NCBI GenBank assembly: GCA_022360675.1
Contig: JAKSCJ010000246.1
Span: 1-37,644, forward strand
Direction of reading: 5' to 3'
Origin: Lysobacterales bacterium
GTDB taxonomy: Bacteria; Pseudomonadota; Gammaproteobacteria; Xanthomonadales; Wenzhouxiangellaceae
DNA: 37,644 nucleotides
Shown here: in pieces, positions 1 to 8,311 of the stretch
Position numbering within the stretch: position 1 is the stretch's first letter
Layout: every line of letters starts with the position of its first letter
The notes under the pieces: generated by a model
The model's input: only the letters and a program-made list of their open reading frames with translations
What the model was told of the DNA's origin: nothing
Databases searched by the model: none
Program-made: the position numbers and the translations under genes

Positions 1-123
1 ATGAGGAAGTGAAGGGCACAGTACTTCCGTTTAATGGCTTGATGATGGCGGTTCAATGCACACAGCCATGCCATGGGTTTCCTGCTTAACAACGTCTTTT
101 TCCGTAATTTTGGAAGCACTGAA

Positions 124-1098
124 ATGAAACTGATAACAAAAGAAAGCTTGTTCCTGATCGCTGCGTGTTTGCCACTCACCGTTATGGCGCAAGTGAGTGA
201 AACCTCACAACCCCAGGGCACTCCACAAGTGTGGTCACCTTCCACCAATGGTGGTGTGCCTGCTTTAAGCAATATGTTGTTTGTGGGCACTACCGATAAC
301 AGTATTGACCCCACCTCAACATTGAATGGCGCCTTCGCTGTTGCGCCCGATAGCGGTTCTGCCACGCCTGCCGTACCTACTGGCGTTTGGGGTGCCACTG
401 CCGATATTGCGAATCGTCGGATTTTATATACCCAATCGGGTGGTGATGACTTTGAAGCGGGCACCGACTTGTACGCCATTTCTTATGACGGCGGCGCACC
501 TCAGCTGTTAGGTCAAATTACCGACGTTAATGGCATTCAGCGTATGGACGGTTTGGCCATTGTTGATGGTGTTTTGTATGGCACTGCAGCCGATGGTTTT
601 ACCAATGGCTTTTTTAGCATCGAGATGGATACCTTATTCGCCACGCAGATTGCCCCCTTTGGGCAGGATGTGAGTGTGAGTGGTATCGATGCTGATCCCG
701 ACACCGGTATTATCTATGGTGTTAATGACTCGACCGCCCAACTGGTGAGTATCGCTTTAGATGGCACCATGACCGATGTGGCACCGTATCCGGCGGGCTA
801 TACCGATATCGATGGCTTGGCGGTAGGCGATGGAAAAGCGTTTTTAGTGACCGACGAAGGGTCTGAGCCCATTGCCGTATACGACTTGGTGAACAATGTT
901 TATCTACCAAGTATTGCGTCTCCCTTCACTGGTGAAGACATTTTCTCGGCCGGTGCCTTTGCTGTGGAAGCGGGTATCGATTTACCCGATCCGGTTGAAA
1001 TACCCACAATCAACCTTTGGGGCATGATTTCGATGATTGGTGTGTTGATGTTTGGATCTTTCTTTGTAATGGCAGGACGCCGTAAAGCGGATCGTTAA
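124..1098 (+). CDS. Exported propeller-like protein with IPTLxxWG-type C-terminal sorting tail
   Basis: This 324-residue protein starts with a signal peptide (about residues 1-22, cleaved near VMA|Q). The ATG at 124 is preferred because an upstream in-frame start at 73 would bury that signal peptide. The middle (about 60-280) is rich in repeated 'DGLAIVDGVLYG' and 'DGLAVGDGKAFL' type strands, which suggests a beta-propeller or WD-like fold. The last 34 residues contain IPTINLWGM (about 293-301), a hydrophobic helix and a basic end (GRRKADR). That is the layout of an IPTL-CTERM tail, which in known systems is processed by an exosortase (XrtH type, as I recall). No exosortase is present in this window. 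The gene appears monocistronic, with a terminator overlapping its stop codon. Its specific function is unknown; the call of tail type is fairly firm. Confidence 0.8.
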   Translation: MKLITKESLFLIAACLPLTVMAQVSETSQPQGTPQVWSPSTNGGVPALSNMLFVGTTDNSIDPTSTLNGAFAVAPDSGSATPAVPTGVWGATADIANRRILYTQSGGDDFEAGTDLYAISYDGGAPQLLGQITDVNGIQRMDGLAIVDGVLYGTAADGFTNGFFSIEMDTLFATQIAPFGQDVSVSGIDADPDTGIIYGVNDSTAQLVSIALDGTMTDVAPYPAGYTDIDGLAVGDGKAFLVTDEGSEPIAVYDLVNNVYLPSIASPFTGEDIFSAGAFAVEAGIDLPDPVEIPTINLWGMISMIGVLMFGSFFVMAGRRKADR

Positions 1099-1117
1099 GA
1101 GGCGTTACGGTTTTTTT
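1080..1117 (+). terminator. Rho-independent terminator of the sorting-tail gene
   Basis: CCGTAA at 1080-1085 pairs with TTACGG at 1105-1110, extended inward by GC/GC after one mismatch, and is followed by seven Ts (1111-1117). The stop codon at 1096-1098 lies in the loop. Confidence 0.6.
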
Positions 1118-1343
1118 CATACTTGATAAAGATCTTCAACAGGTGCTTGCATATCTCCAAACGGCCATGATCAACGGACCGGCTTGAGCACTTTGTGAAG
1201 TTATCGTTGAGCTGCACTTTGAGTATGAGTTTTCCTAGCCCTGCTGATACGAAAAGCTGTACTCACCACTTCTAGTTCACACATTAATCTTCCAGGCAAC
1301 CGCGCGTGGTTTGGTGCGGATTCTGCGTGATGGTTTGCGAGTT

Positions 1344-1370
1344 AGCCCTGTGTTGCGCGGGGCTTTTTTT
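1344..1370 (+). terminator. Possible short terminator hairpin in the spacer
   Basis: AGCCC at 1344-1348 can pair with GGGCT at 1360-1364, followed by a run of seven Ts. The stem is only 5 bp and no gene ends nearby. It may end a small transcript or be a backup for the terminator at 1080, or it may be chance. Confidence 0.3.
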
Positions 1371-1783
1371 CGTTTGTTTCTTCCTATCTTTGGCGTTATC
1401 GAGCGCCGCTTCACCTTTTCTTATGCCAGCCCTGGGTGGTGGCAAATGGTGCCTGAGTACAAAGCATTAATTACCTGTTTTCGTGCAGTAGCTCGTGTTC
1501 TTAAAGCACTTTTAGTGCCGCACTGTTACTTTGTTTGGATGCGCTTGGGGGTTCACCTTTTACGGCCTGCTCGGTGGGTATTCACAGTTTTTCCTGGTTT
1601 TGATTTTATTTAACGAGAATGTATGGCCGTAAATGGCCGATATTGTTTGTGCGGCTTGGCTGCTTTATTTAGTGCCGGTAGTGACTTAGTTTTTTGAGAT
1701 AAGCATAAAGAGTGTGAATCACCAGGGTGGCCGTTATTTAATGGCGACCGTTAGCAAAGGGGATCAATGGGTCTTTTTGGTAC

Positions 1784-1792
1784 TGCTATACT
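1784..1792 (+). promoter_or_regulatory. Candidate extended -10 promoter for the envelope operon
   Basis: TGCTATACT provides an extended -10 (TGn plus TATACT at 1787-1792). No good -35 lies 16-18 bases upstream, which extended -10 promoters tolerate. It would give an untranslated leader of about 90 bases before the DUF805 start at 1889. The leader includes a small GGGAG/CTCCC hairpin. Confidence 0.35.
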
Positions 1793-1888
1793 GAATTTTT
1801 CTGGCGAAGGCTGGGGAGGAACGATTTCTCCCAATGGAAGCCGAACTCACGGAAGACCTAATAATTCATCACAACATAGGTCATCAGT

Positions 1889-2425
1889 ATGCAAGAACAA
1901 AATCCGTATCGCGCACCGTCTGCATCGTTTAATGCCAGCGCATTTGACGAGGCTTATGACGAAACCCCGCCATTTTCTCCGGCCGGGCGCTTTGGGCGCT
2001 TGAGTTACTTGGCCTGGAGTTTGGTCTTAGGTTTTGTGGGTGGCATCTCTATGGCGGTCTTTATGCCGGTGATGTTTTCCCTTGATGCCACCGATGCCGA
2101 TATTCTTGCTGGTATGACCAGTGGCGGCATGTTGCTGGCCATGATCCCAATGTTCGTTTTGGGAGCAATTTTCGGAATTCGCCGCTTGCACGATATTAAT
2201 AAGTCGGGCTGGTGGTTGCTTCTCTTTATCGTGCCGATTGTGAATCTCATTTTAGGTTTGGTGCTGACTTTTATGCCGGGTAGCGATGGCGCTAACGATT
2301 TCGGGCCGCCGCGCGAAACCCGTGTTTGGGAAAAGATTTTCGCTTGGCTGTATATCGCTTTAATTGTGCTGGGTATTGTTGCTCAAGTTGCCATGATTGG
2401 TGTGTTGTCTAGTCAAGGGCTATAA
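1889..2425 (+). CDS. DUF805 family inner-membrane protein
   Basis: This 178-residue membrane protein opens with a soluble segment containing NPYRAP, then FSPAGRFGRLSYL at about residues 29-41, which is the usual entry to the DUF805 domain. The family signature RRLHDINKSGWWLL is at 98-111, followed by a membrane helix and GSDGANDFGPP (131-141), also typical. Three to four membrane helices are visible (about 41-63, 80-97, 107-128, 152-174). An AGG ribosome-binding site lies 8 bases before the ATG. It is the first gene of the seven-gene operon, 18 bp upstream of the RDD gene. DUF805 proteins have no established biochemical role; some are annotated YhaH-like. The family call is firm and the function is unknown. 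Confidence 0.9.
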   Translation: MQEQNPYRAPSASFNASAFDEAYDETPPFSPAGRFGRLSYLAWSLVLGFVGGISMAVFMPVMFSLDATDADILAGMTSGGMLLAMIPMFVLGAIFGIRRLHDINKSGWWLLLFIVPIVNLILGLVLTFMPGSDGANDFGPPRETRVWEKIFAWLYIALIVLGIVAQVAMIGVLSSQGL

Positions 2426-2443
2426 ACAAGGACGGTACAGGCT

Positions 2444-3154
2444 GTGGATAAACCAGCAGCACTCGATACTTTTAGTCATTTCGAAACGCCCGAAGGCGTA
2501 GTGCTGACAATGAGTGTGGCCGGGCCAGTGACACGCGCACTGGCTTGGCTAGTGGATGCTGTGATTCGGTATTCCATTGTGTTTGCGATTGCCATTGTGG
2601 GCAGCACTTTGGGCAATTTGGGGAACGGCCTGCTGTTTTTGACCATTTTCTTAATGGAATGGCTGTATCCGGTCGTGTTTGAAGTGCTCAAAGGTGCAAC
2701 CCCTGGCAAAAAGCAGTTGGGTCTGGCGGTGGTTCATGCCGATGGCACACCGCTGACTTGGAGCTCTTCTTTAATTCGAAATTTACTACGTGCGGTGGAC
2801 TTTTTACCCTTTCTCTACGGTTTAGGTCTGCTAAGTATGTTGATTCATCCCCAATTTAAACGCTTGGGCGATATGGCCGCGGGTACCTTGGTGGTTCACG
2901 TTACGGCTAATGGTAAACGACGAGCCATTCCCAAAACGGAACCCTTGCCACTGCAAATGGTGTTATCAGCCAATGAAGAGCGCGCCATTTTAGATTTTGC
3001 CGAACGCAGTGAGCAGTTATCCCCCAGCCGTGCCGACGAGTTGGCCCAGCATGTAGTACAAGCTTTGATCGAGCGCGGGTATGTGAACTCAACAGCGGGG
3101 GAGTCAGCGAGCCAGACCTTGGTTCGTATCGCCAATAGCTTGGTTCGTTCGTAA
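2444..3154 (+). CDS. RDD family membrane protein
   Basis: This 236-residue protein starts at GTG 2444, with an AAGGA ribosome-binding site 11 bases upstream. The RDD domain spans about residues 25-155. It shows R31-ALAWLVD-38, two membrane helices, KGATPGKKQLG (83-93), the RNLLRAVDF segment and RLGDMAAGT (140-148). These are the conserved Arg/Asp positions that name the family. The C-terminal 80 residues are soluble, charged and alpha-helical (LSANEERAILDFAER onward), so they probably lie in the cytosol. In operons of this kind an RDD protein regularly sits next to the SpoIIM-like gene. Some RDD proteins elsewhere have been proposed to act in ion antiport, but I would not assign that here. 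Confidence 0.9.
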   Translation: MDKPAALDTFSHFETPEGVVLTMSVAGPVTRALAWLVDAVIRYSIVFAIAIVGSTLGNLGNGLLFLTIFLMEWLYPVVFEVLKGATPGKKQLGLAVVHADGTPLTWSSSLIRNLLRAVDFLPFLYGLGLLSMLIHPQFKRLGDMAAGTLVVHVTANGKRRAIPKTEPLPLQMVLSANEERAILDFAERSEQLSPSRADELAQHVVQALIERGYVNSTAGESASQTLVRIANSLVRS

Positions 3155-3167
3155 ATGGAAGTGGTGT

Positions 3168-4145
3168 GTGAAGCAACAGCAGTTTGAGTCCCAATACCAA
3201 GCCACGTGGCAGCAGTTTGAAGAGATGCTCGATGAGCTGGAATCGAGTAAGAAAATCAGCCGCAGTATGGCCAGCTTTCCTGCCTTATACCGGGCGGTGT
3301 GCTCGCACTACGCCATTGCCAACGAACGCCATTACAGCTCTGCCTTGTGTGGTGTTTTGCACAGCTTGGCGGTGCGTGGCCAGCGCCAGTTGTATCGCCA
3401 TCGTGGTCATTGGCTATGGCGTTTTGCCCATTTCTTATTATTCGGTTTTCCTGGTGTGGTGTGGCGTCACCGTGGTGTGGTGCTGTTGGCGTTGGGTTTA
3501 TTTTGGCTGCCAGCATTTGCGATGGGTCTGGCGGCTTATTGGTTTCCCGATAGCATTTACATGATCACTGATGGCTACAACGTGGCCCAGTTTGAAACCA
3601 TGTACGATCCGGGCAACGAACATCTGGGACGCCGCGAAAACCGTGCTGCCGAATCCAATTTTGCCATGTTCGGTTATTACATTATGAATAATGTGGGCAT
3701 TGGCTTTCGTACCTTTGCCGGCGGCATGTTACTGGGCTTGGGCAGTATTTTTTTCCTCGTTTTTAATGGCTTACAAATAGGCGGCGTAGCGGGTTATTTA
3801 ACCTGGCGTGGTTATATTGAAACCTTTTGGGGATTTGTTGCTGGCCATAGCGCCTTTGAATTAACGGCAATTTGTATTTGCGGTGCGGCGGGTTTGCTAT
3901 TAGGTAAAGCATTGTGGATGCCGGGGCGCTTGAGTCGTATGCAGTCTTTAAGAGCAGCGGCCAAAGATGCCGTGCAGCTACTTTTAGGCGGTATGTTGTT
4001 ATTGGTGATGGCCGCCTTTGTTGAAGCCTATTGGTCGCCATTAAATAGTGTTCCTGCCTTCGTGAAATATGTGGTGGGTGCCAGCTTGTGGCTGTTGTTG
4101 ATTTTGTATTTTGTTGTGGCGGGAGGATGGCGTGAGTCTCGCTGA
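3168..4145 (+). CDS. SpoIIM-like (DUF95) membrane protein
   Basis: This 325-residue protein starts at GTG 3168, 13 bp after the RDD stop, with GGAA about 8 bases upstream. Residues 1-100 form a soluble charged helix region. The SpoIIM/DUF95 part covers about 100-320 with six predicted membrane helices. The most characteristic stretch is YIMNNVGIGFRTFAGGMLLG (171-190), followed by NGLQIGG and GHSAFELTAI. In Bacillus, SpoIIM belongs to the septal DMP machine of sporulation. In non-sporulating proteobacteria the homologues have no known function but commonly sit with RDD, MoxR and DUF58 genes. The next gene starts inside its last 14 bases, which implies translational coupling. Confidence 0.88.
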   Translation: MKQQQFESQYQATWQQFEEMLDELESSKKISRSMASFPALYRAVCSHYAIANERHYSSALCGVLHSLAVRGQRQLYRHRGHWLWRFAHFLLFGFPGVVWRHRGVVLLALGLFWLPAFAMGLAAYWFPDSIYMITDGYNVAQFETMYDPGNEHLGRRENRAAESNFAMFGYYIMNNVGIGFRTFAGGMLLGLGSIFFLVFNGLQIGGVAGYLTWRGYIETFWGFVAGHSAFELTAICICGAAGLLLGKALWMPGRLSRMQSLRAAAKDAVQLLLGGMLLLVMAAFVEAYWSPLNSVPAFVKYVVGASLWLLLILYFVVAGGWRESR

Positions 4146-5724
4146 TTCGAGTATTCGTATTCGCCCTCGACTGCACTGGGAAGCCCACGACTTAGGCTTT
4201 GTTATGGCGCGGCGTTGGTTTGCGCCCTTAGTGTCTTTATGGTTCATGACTTGCCTGCCCATCGCCGCCAGCTTGCTGTTGACGCTGGGGGCCGATTCCT
4301 GGATTCCTTTCTTGTTGCTGTGGTGGTTGAAGCCCCTTTACGAATGGCCCTTGGTGTATTGGATTAGCCAGCGGGTATTTGCCACAGCGCCAACGATCAA
4401 ACAAAGCTTTACGGTTTTTCGGCCTAAGCAGATTGTTGCTTTGTTGCCTTATTTATTGTGGCGGCGACTTAGCCCCCAACGTACCTTCACCATGCCAGTG
4501 GGTATGTTGGAGGGGCTAAAAGGTGCGCAGCGCAGTCAACGTGTGGATTTGTTAGCCCATAACCAAAGTGCGGCCTCGTGGTTGATTGTGATGTGTTTTC
4601 ACTTTGAGGCAGTGTTGTTGTTAGGGGTGTATCTGGCTGTTCAGTTCTTTAGTGCCGACCCTTTAAATGAAACCGTGATCGGTGGCTGGACCATCGATAC
4701 CATCGCCCCTTGGTTGAACTTGTTGTTCATGGTTCTGGTGATGGCGCTTATCGCGCCCTTCTTTGTGGCAGCGGGCTTTGCGGCCTATCTGGCACGCCGC
4801 ACCCAGTTGGAGGCGTGGGACTTAGAGTTAATGTTCCGCGATTTGGGCCAGCGCTTGCGTAACGAAGTTCGGGATCATCCAGAGGAACCAGCTGCTGCTG
4901 TTCACCCAAATGTAGATACGAGATCGACGACTGCCCAGCACAGTAAAGCCAACTCAGCGACGCTACATAGCTTTTTGCTGGCGGCGCTTGCACCGTTGGC
5001 CAGTGTGGTCTTGGCGTGTAGCCTGTTGGTAGGCCATGTTAATACCGCCCATGCTCAAGATCATGAGCCCGAGCAAGAAGTAACCACCGTTCATAACCGG
5101 GAAGAAGCAAAAGCTTTACTCAGCGAGGTGCTGAGCGATAAAGATTTTGGTGAAGAACTTGTGTTTGAACAATGGCAATACCGCAAAGTTGAAGAAGCGC
5201 TCGAAGAAGAGGAAGAAAATATTCAGCTTCCTTTTGTGAAATGGCTTGCGGTGATCTTAGAGTTGGTGATGTGGGTGTTGGTGTTTGCTTTATTGATTTG
5301 GGGCGGTATTTATCTGGCGAATGCCTTGGGTTGGATCACGCCAAATATGCGCCAAGAAGCGCAAAACGAGGTCTTTCATGCGCAAATAACACCTGAAGAT
5401 AATCACCTCAGCCTGCCCGATGATATCGCCGCTGCAGTGGCCGCCTTGCTACAGGCCGATCAAATACGTGAAGCCTTAGCGTTGTTGTATCGTGCCTCTT
5501 TGCAGCGTTTAGCGAGTTCGGTAACGGTACCCATTCCTGAAAGCGCCACCGAGGGCGAATGCCGCCGTTGGGTGCGAGCGCATTGCCAAGGTCCACAAGC
5601 ACAGTATTTTGATCACTTAGCGAAAGCTTGGATTCAAGCGGCTTATGGCACGCGGCTGCCAGAACGCGCGCGCGTAGAGCAACTCCATGCGTCGTGGTCG
5701 CAATGGTTCGAGGTGAGCACATGA
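4132..5724 (+). CDS. DUF4129 domain membrane protein with internal signal-peptide-like segment
   Basis: I place the start at GTG 4132, because a near-perfect GGGAGG (4121-4126) lies six bases before it. A longer frame from TTG 4111 would read through that site. The product is 530 residues. The N-terminal half has several membrane helices (about 25-85 and 140-230). Around residues 284-308 a hydrophobic stretch ends in AHA|QD, which looks like a signal-peptidase site in mid-protein. An acidic EEALEEEEEN region and another helix (about 365-390) follow. The C-terminal DUF4129 domain (about 440-528) contains REALALLYRASLQRLA and ends with a conserved tryptophan-rich segment. DUF4129 is often found attached to or beside transglutaminase-type proteins in MoxR/DUF58 operons. 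Its molecular role is unknown. Confidence 0.85.
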   Translation: MSLADSSIRIRPRLHWEAHDLGFVMARRWFAPLVSLWFMTCLPIAASLLLTLGADSWIPFLLLWWLKPLYEWPLVYWISQRVFATAPTIKQSFTVFRPKQIVALLPYLLWRRLSPQRTFTMPVGMLEGLKGAQRSQRVDLLAHNQSAASWLIVMCFHFEAVLLLGVYLAVQFFSADPLNETVIGGWTIDTIAPWLNLLFMVLVMALIAPFFVAAGFAAYLARRTQLEAWDLELMFRDLGQRLRNEVRDHPEEPAAAVHPNVDTRSTTAQHSKANSATLHSFLLAALAPLASVVLACSLLVGHVNTAHAQDHEPEQEVTTVHNREEAKALLSEVLSDKDFGEELVFEQWQYRKVEEALEEEEENIQLPFVKWLAVILELVMWVLVFALLIWGGIYLANALGWITPNMRQEAQNEVFHAQITPEDNHLSLPDDIAAAVAALLQADQIREALALLYRASLQRLASSVTVPIPESATEGECRRWVRAHCQGPQAQYFDHLAKAWIQAAYGTRLPERARVEQLHASWSQWFEVST

Positions 5725-6896
5725 GGGCTATTCCTTGGCAGCGGTATTTGCTGATGCTGGTACTGGCGGTGCTAATTGGTGGTGGTATTGCGTGGTTTTT
5801 TTATAACTTCGATAAGGTTGAAACCACGCGCCATGTAGGCTACTCAGCCGAAGCTCGCAATGATCGTTGGTTGGCCATGGCGCGCTTTTTAAGCCGCAGC
5901 GGTGCCGAGGTTCAACGTTTAACCATGAGCGAGCTTTTCGAGCGTGAGTTGCCTTTAGATATCACCTTATTAAGTAATGGTCTACACGAAGTTTTAAGCA
6001 TCGAGCGTCAAGAGCGTATATGGGCCTGGTTAAACGATGGCGGGCAAATGGTGGCTATTGTGCCCCGTTACGAACTTGATGAAGACGAATATATATTCCT
6101 GGGCGGCTTTTACGAAGATCTGGGCTTATACATAGAAGCCAGCCTTGAGGGCGATGATGAGCCTACGGTATTTAGTTTTGATGAAGATGAAACCGATATT
6201 TCCGTGCGCTTTAACACCGGTGAGCACTATCAGTATTTGAGTATGGATGGCACTTTTGAACCATCGGGAAGCTTAGGTAGTGAAGGACGTTTTGATCTTA
6301 TTCAATACGAGATTGGCGATGGCCGCTTAACCGTATTGGCCAGTGGTAGCATGCTGACTAACCATGAGCTGGAAGCCGAAGACCACGCATGGTTTGTGCA
6401 CCAACTGGCCGGCGTGCAACATGGTGCTAAAGTGTGGCTGGCGTATCACCGTCAATGGCCGAGCTTAGGCCAGTGGTTATGGCGGCATGCGTACTGGGTG
6501 ATTGTGCTACTAGCGCTACTGCTGGTGTTGTGGCTATGGCGGTGTAACTTACGTATGGGTACTTTGTTGCAAGACGATACCCAGGAGCGACGCCATTTAG
6601 GTGAACACTTACAAGCCAGCGCCGACTTCTTATGGCGTCATCGCTCGGGCGAGCACATGGTTCAAGCCAGCAAAGATCGTGTGCGCCAGCGTTGGCTACA
6701 ACATCACAGTAAGCTCTGTCAGCTTGAGGTTCAGCAGCAGTGGCAGTGGATTGTGCAGCACTCGGGTTTAAGCACAAGCGACCAGCAAATGTTATGCCAT
6801 GAAGGTCGTTATTCGGAGCGCGATCTCCTGAGATTAACCCAGCTTTTACAGCGTTTAATGTGGATGCCCGAAACCCGGCCATTGGCTGAGCCTTAA
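5721..6896 (+). CDS. DUF4350 domain membrane protein
   Basis: The start is ATG 5721, overlapping the DUF4129 stop as ATGA. A longer frame from 5628 lies wholly inside the upstream gene and is rejected. The 391-residue product has a membrane helix at 8-28, an outside domain (about 30-250) and a second helix at 254-274. The DUF4350 core contains NDRWLAMARFLSRSGAEV (47-64), a TLLSNGLHEVLS strand-helix and WLNDGGQMVAIVP (103-115). This resembles a GATase/ThuA-like Rossmann fold. The inside tail (275-391) is basic and helical. The four-base overlap with DUF4129 suggests the two are made in equal amounts and may form a complex. The function is unknown; family membership is a confident call. Confidence 0.85.
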   Translation: MRAIPWQRYLLMLVLAVLIGGGIAWFFYNFDKVETTRHVGYSAEARNDRWLAMARFLSRSGAEVQRLTMSELFERELPLDITLLSNGLHEVLSIERQERIWAWLNDGGQMVAIVPRYELDEDEYIFLGGFYEDLGLYIEASLEGDDEPTVFSFDEDETDISVRFNTGEHYQYLSMDGTFEPSGSLGSEGRFDLIQYEIGDGRLTVLASGSMLTNHELEAEDHAWFVHQLAGVQHGAKVWLAYHRQWPSLGQWLWRHAYWVIVLLALLLVLWLWRCNLRMGTLLQDDTQERRHLGEHLQASADFLWRHRSGEHMVQASKDRVRQRWLQHHSKLCQLEVQQQWQWIVQHSGLSTSDQQMLCHEGRYSERDLLRLTQLLQRLMWMPETRPLAEP

Positions 6897-6931
6897 GGCG
6901 TGTTGATGGGTTTTAAGCTGCTTAATGGCGA

Positions 6932-6960
6932 TTGAGTTGTTTACACGATACGCCTATGCT
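6932..6960 (+). promoter_or_regulatory. Candidate sigma-70 promoter upstream of moxR
   Basis: TTGAGT (6932-6937), a 17-base spacer and TATGCT (6955-6960) match a sigma-70 promoter at four of six positions in each box. It lies in the only large gap (161 bp) of the operon, about 98 bases before the moxR ATG, so MoxR and DUF58 could be expressed separately from the membrane genes. Confidence 0.35.
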
Positions 6961-6969
6961 TTTCCCTGT

Positions 6970-7014
6970 CACTAAAACCAACCGCTAAAACCAATCACTA
7001 AAGGCAGTCACTAA
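6970..7014 (+). repeat. Short degenerate tandem repeat before moxR
   Basis: The stretch repeats a CACTAAA/CGCTAAA core four times; two copies share CTAAAACCAA. It may be replication slippage or part of a leader, and no function is evident. Confidence 0.45.
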
Positions 7015-7057
7015 ATATTGCGTGACCTCTTTGATTATTAGTTGTGAGCAATAAGCT

Positions 7058-8266
7058 ATGACGGAACAACATCAAGACCCGGCCGACCCTTTCGAAAGTG
7101 CGATGCAAAAACCGGATATCGCACCCAAAGTGACGCCCAAGGTCGATTCAGTTGCGGCAACAACTCAGCCCGCAAGCAAGGAAGAGGTTATGAGCAAGGA
7201 CGATCAAGCACTGGCGCAGGAGGCGGTAGCCGAATCGGCTTCAGTGCCGAGTGAGGCGCAGTTTACCGTGACGGCAACACCGTTGGATTCTGACGCAGCT
7301 GAAGCCGCAGTGGCAGGAGAACCCGAAGCGCAGCTACGAGCACTGGAACGCGAAATTGCACGGGTATTGGTGGGGCAACGGCAAGTGGTACGCCAAGTGA
7401 TTGTAGCCCTGCTAGCTGGTGGCCATGTCTTGGTAGAAGGTCTACCGGGCCTGGGTAAAACCTTACTGCTGCGCAGCTTAGCGCAGATTATCGGTGGGCG
7501 TTTTGCGCGCGTGCAATTTACGCCAGATCTCATGCCCAGCGATATCACCGGTCATGTGATGTTCAATATGCAAGCGCAGCAATTCCATTTACGCCGTGGA
7601 CCGATCTTTTGTCATTTCTTACTGGGTGACGAAATCAACCGCGCACCGGCAAAAACCCAAGCGGCTTTACTGGAAGCGATGCAGGAAAAGCAAGTGACGA
7701 TCGAAGGGCAGAGCCACCCATTACCGCAGCCGTTTATGGTGATGGCGACTCAAAACCCCTTGGAACAAGAGGGAACCTATGCGCTGCCTCAGGCTCAGCT
7801 GGATCGCTTTTTACTGAATGTTTTAATCGACTATCCCAGCATGGCCGAAGAATGCGAGCTCGTTCGCCAAGTCACCTCCGCTCAAGTGGGTGATCAACTT
7901 GATGTATCGGACCTGCAAGTTTTATTTAACCCGGCCACTATTCAAGCTTTGCAGCAGGCGGCCGCTGCCATCCATGTGGATGAAGCCGTATTAGATTACA
8001 TTGTGCGTTTAGTACGCACCACGCGCAGTTGGCAAGGCTTAGATGCAGGAGCTGGTCCGCGCGCGGCCATCGCTTTATTGCGTGCAGCGCGTGCTCACGC
8101 TTTGGCTGAAGGTAACGACTTTGTCACGCCCGATGATGTAAAACAAATGTGTTTGCCTGTGCTACGCCATCGGGTTCAGCTCACACCCGATTTAGAAATT
8201 GGCGGCCATAGCGTAGATGGTGTGTTATTACAGCTGGTCGATAGCGTCGATGCGCCGCGTGAATAA
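7058..8266 (+). CDS. MoxR family AAA+ ATPase with long N-terminal extension
   Basis: The 402-residue protein shows Walker A GLPGLGKT at 128-135, Walker B FLLGDEIN at 187-194 and a sensor-1 region ATQNP at 230-234. The C-terminal lid domain (about 300-400) includes GAGPRAAIALLRAARAHA. MoxR proteins are thought to act as ATP-driven chaperones that activate or assemble partner proteins, usually with a von Willebrand-type partner such as the DUF58 protein 45 bp downstream. The first 90 residues are low-complexity, acidic and alanine-rich, which is unusual for the family. An alternative ATG at 7190 (residue 45) has a stronger upstream ribosome-binding site (AAGGAAGAGG) than the first ATG, so two products or a shorter one are possible. 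Confidence 0.93.
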   Translation: MTEQHQDPADPFESAMQKPDIAPKVTPKVDSVAATTQPASKEEVMSKDDQALAQEAVAESASVPSEAQFTVTATPLDSDAAEAAVAGEPEAQLRALEREIARVLVGQRQVVRQVIVALLAGGHVLVEGLPGLGKTLLLRSLAQIIGGRFARVQFTPDLMPSDITGHVMFNMQAQQFHLRRGPIFCHFLLGDEINRAPAKTQAALLEAMQEKQVTIEGQSHPLPQPFMVMATQNPLEQEGTYALPQAQLDRFLLNVLIDYPSMAEECELVRQVTSAQVGDQLDVSDLQVLFNPATIQALQQAAAAIHVDEAVLDYIVRLVRTTRSWQGLDAGAGPRAAIALLRAARAHALAEGNDFVTPDDVKQMCLPVLRHRVQLTPDLEIGGHSVDGVLLQLVDSVDAPRE

Positions 8267-8311
8267 TGTGCCGGGCTTAATGTTGTTCATGGTGCAAATC
8301 GCAGGCGCTCG

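Larger units (their letters stand above)
1118..1888. other. Gene-poor 770-bp spacer
   Basis: I see no convincing gene here. An open frame at 1311-1613 (TTG start, 100 codons) runs straight through a terminator-like hairpin and resembles no family I know. A short hydrophobic stretch in another frame (about 1520-1633) has no good start. A hairpin with a T-tract sits at 1344-1370, and a promoter-like element near 1784-1792 probably serves the DUF805 operon. Confidence 0.5.

Noticed and set aside
1311-1613. 100-codon plus-strand open frame
   Set aside because: TTG start, crosses a terminator-like hairpin, no family resemblance and unusual composition.
1520-1633. Short hydrophobic frame ending in FNENVWP
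   Set aside because: A TAG lies just upstream and the only start would be a TTG without a ribosome-binding site; too short to support.
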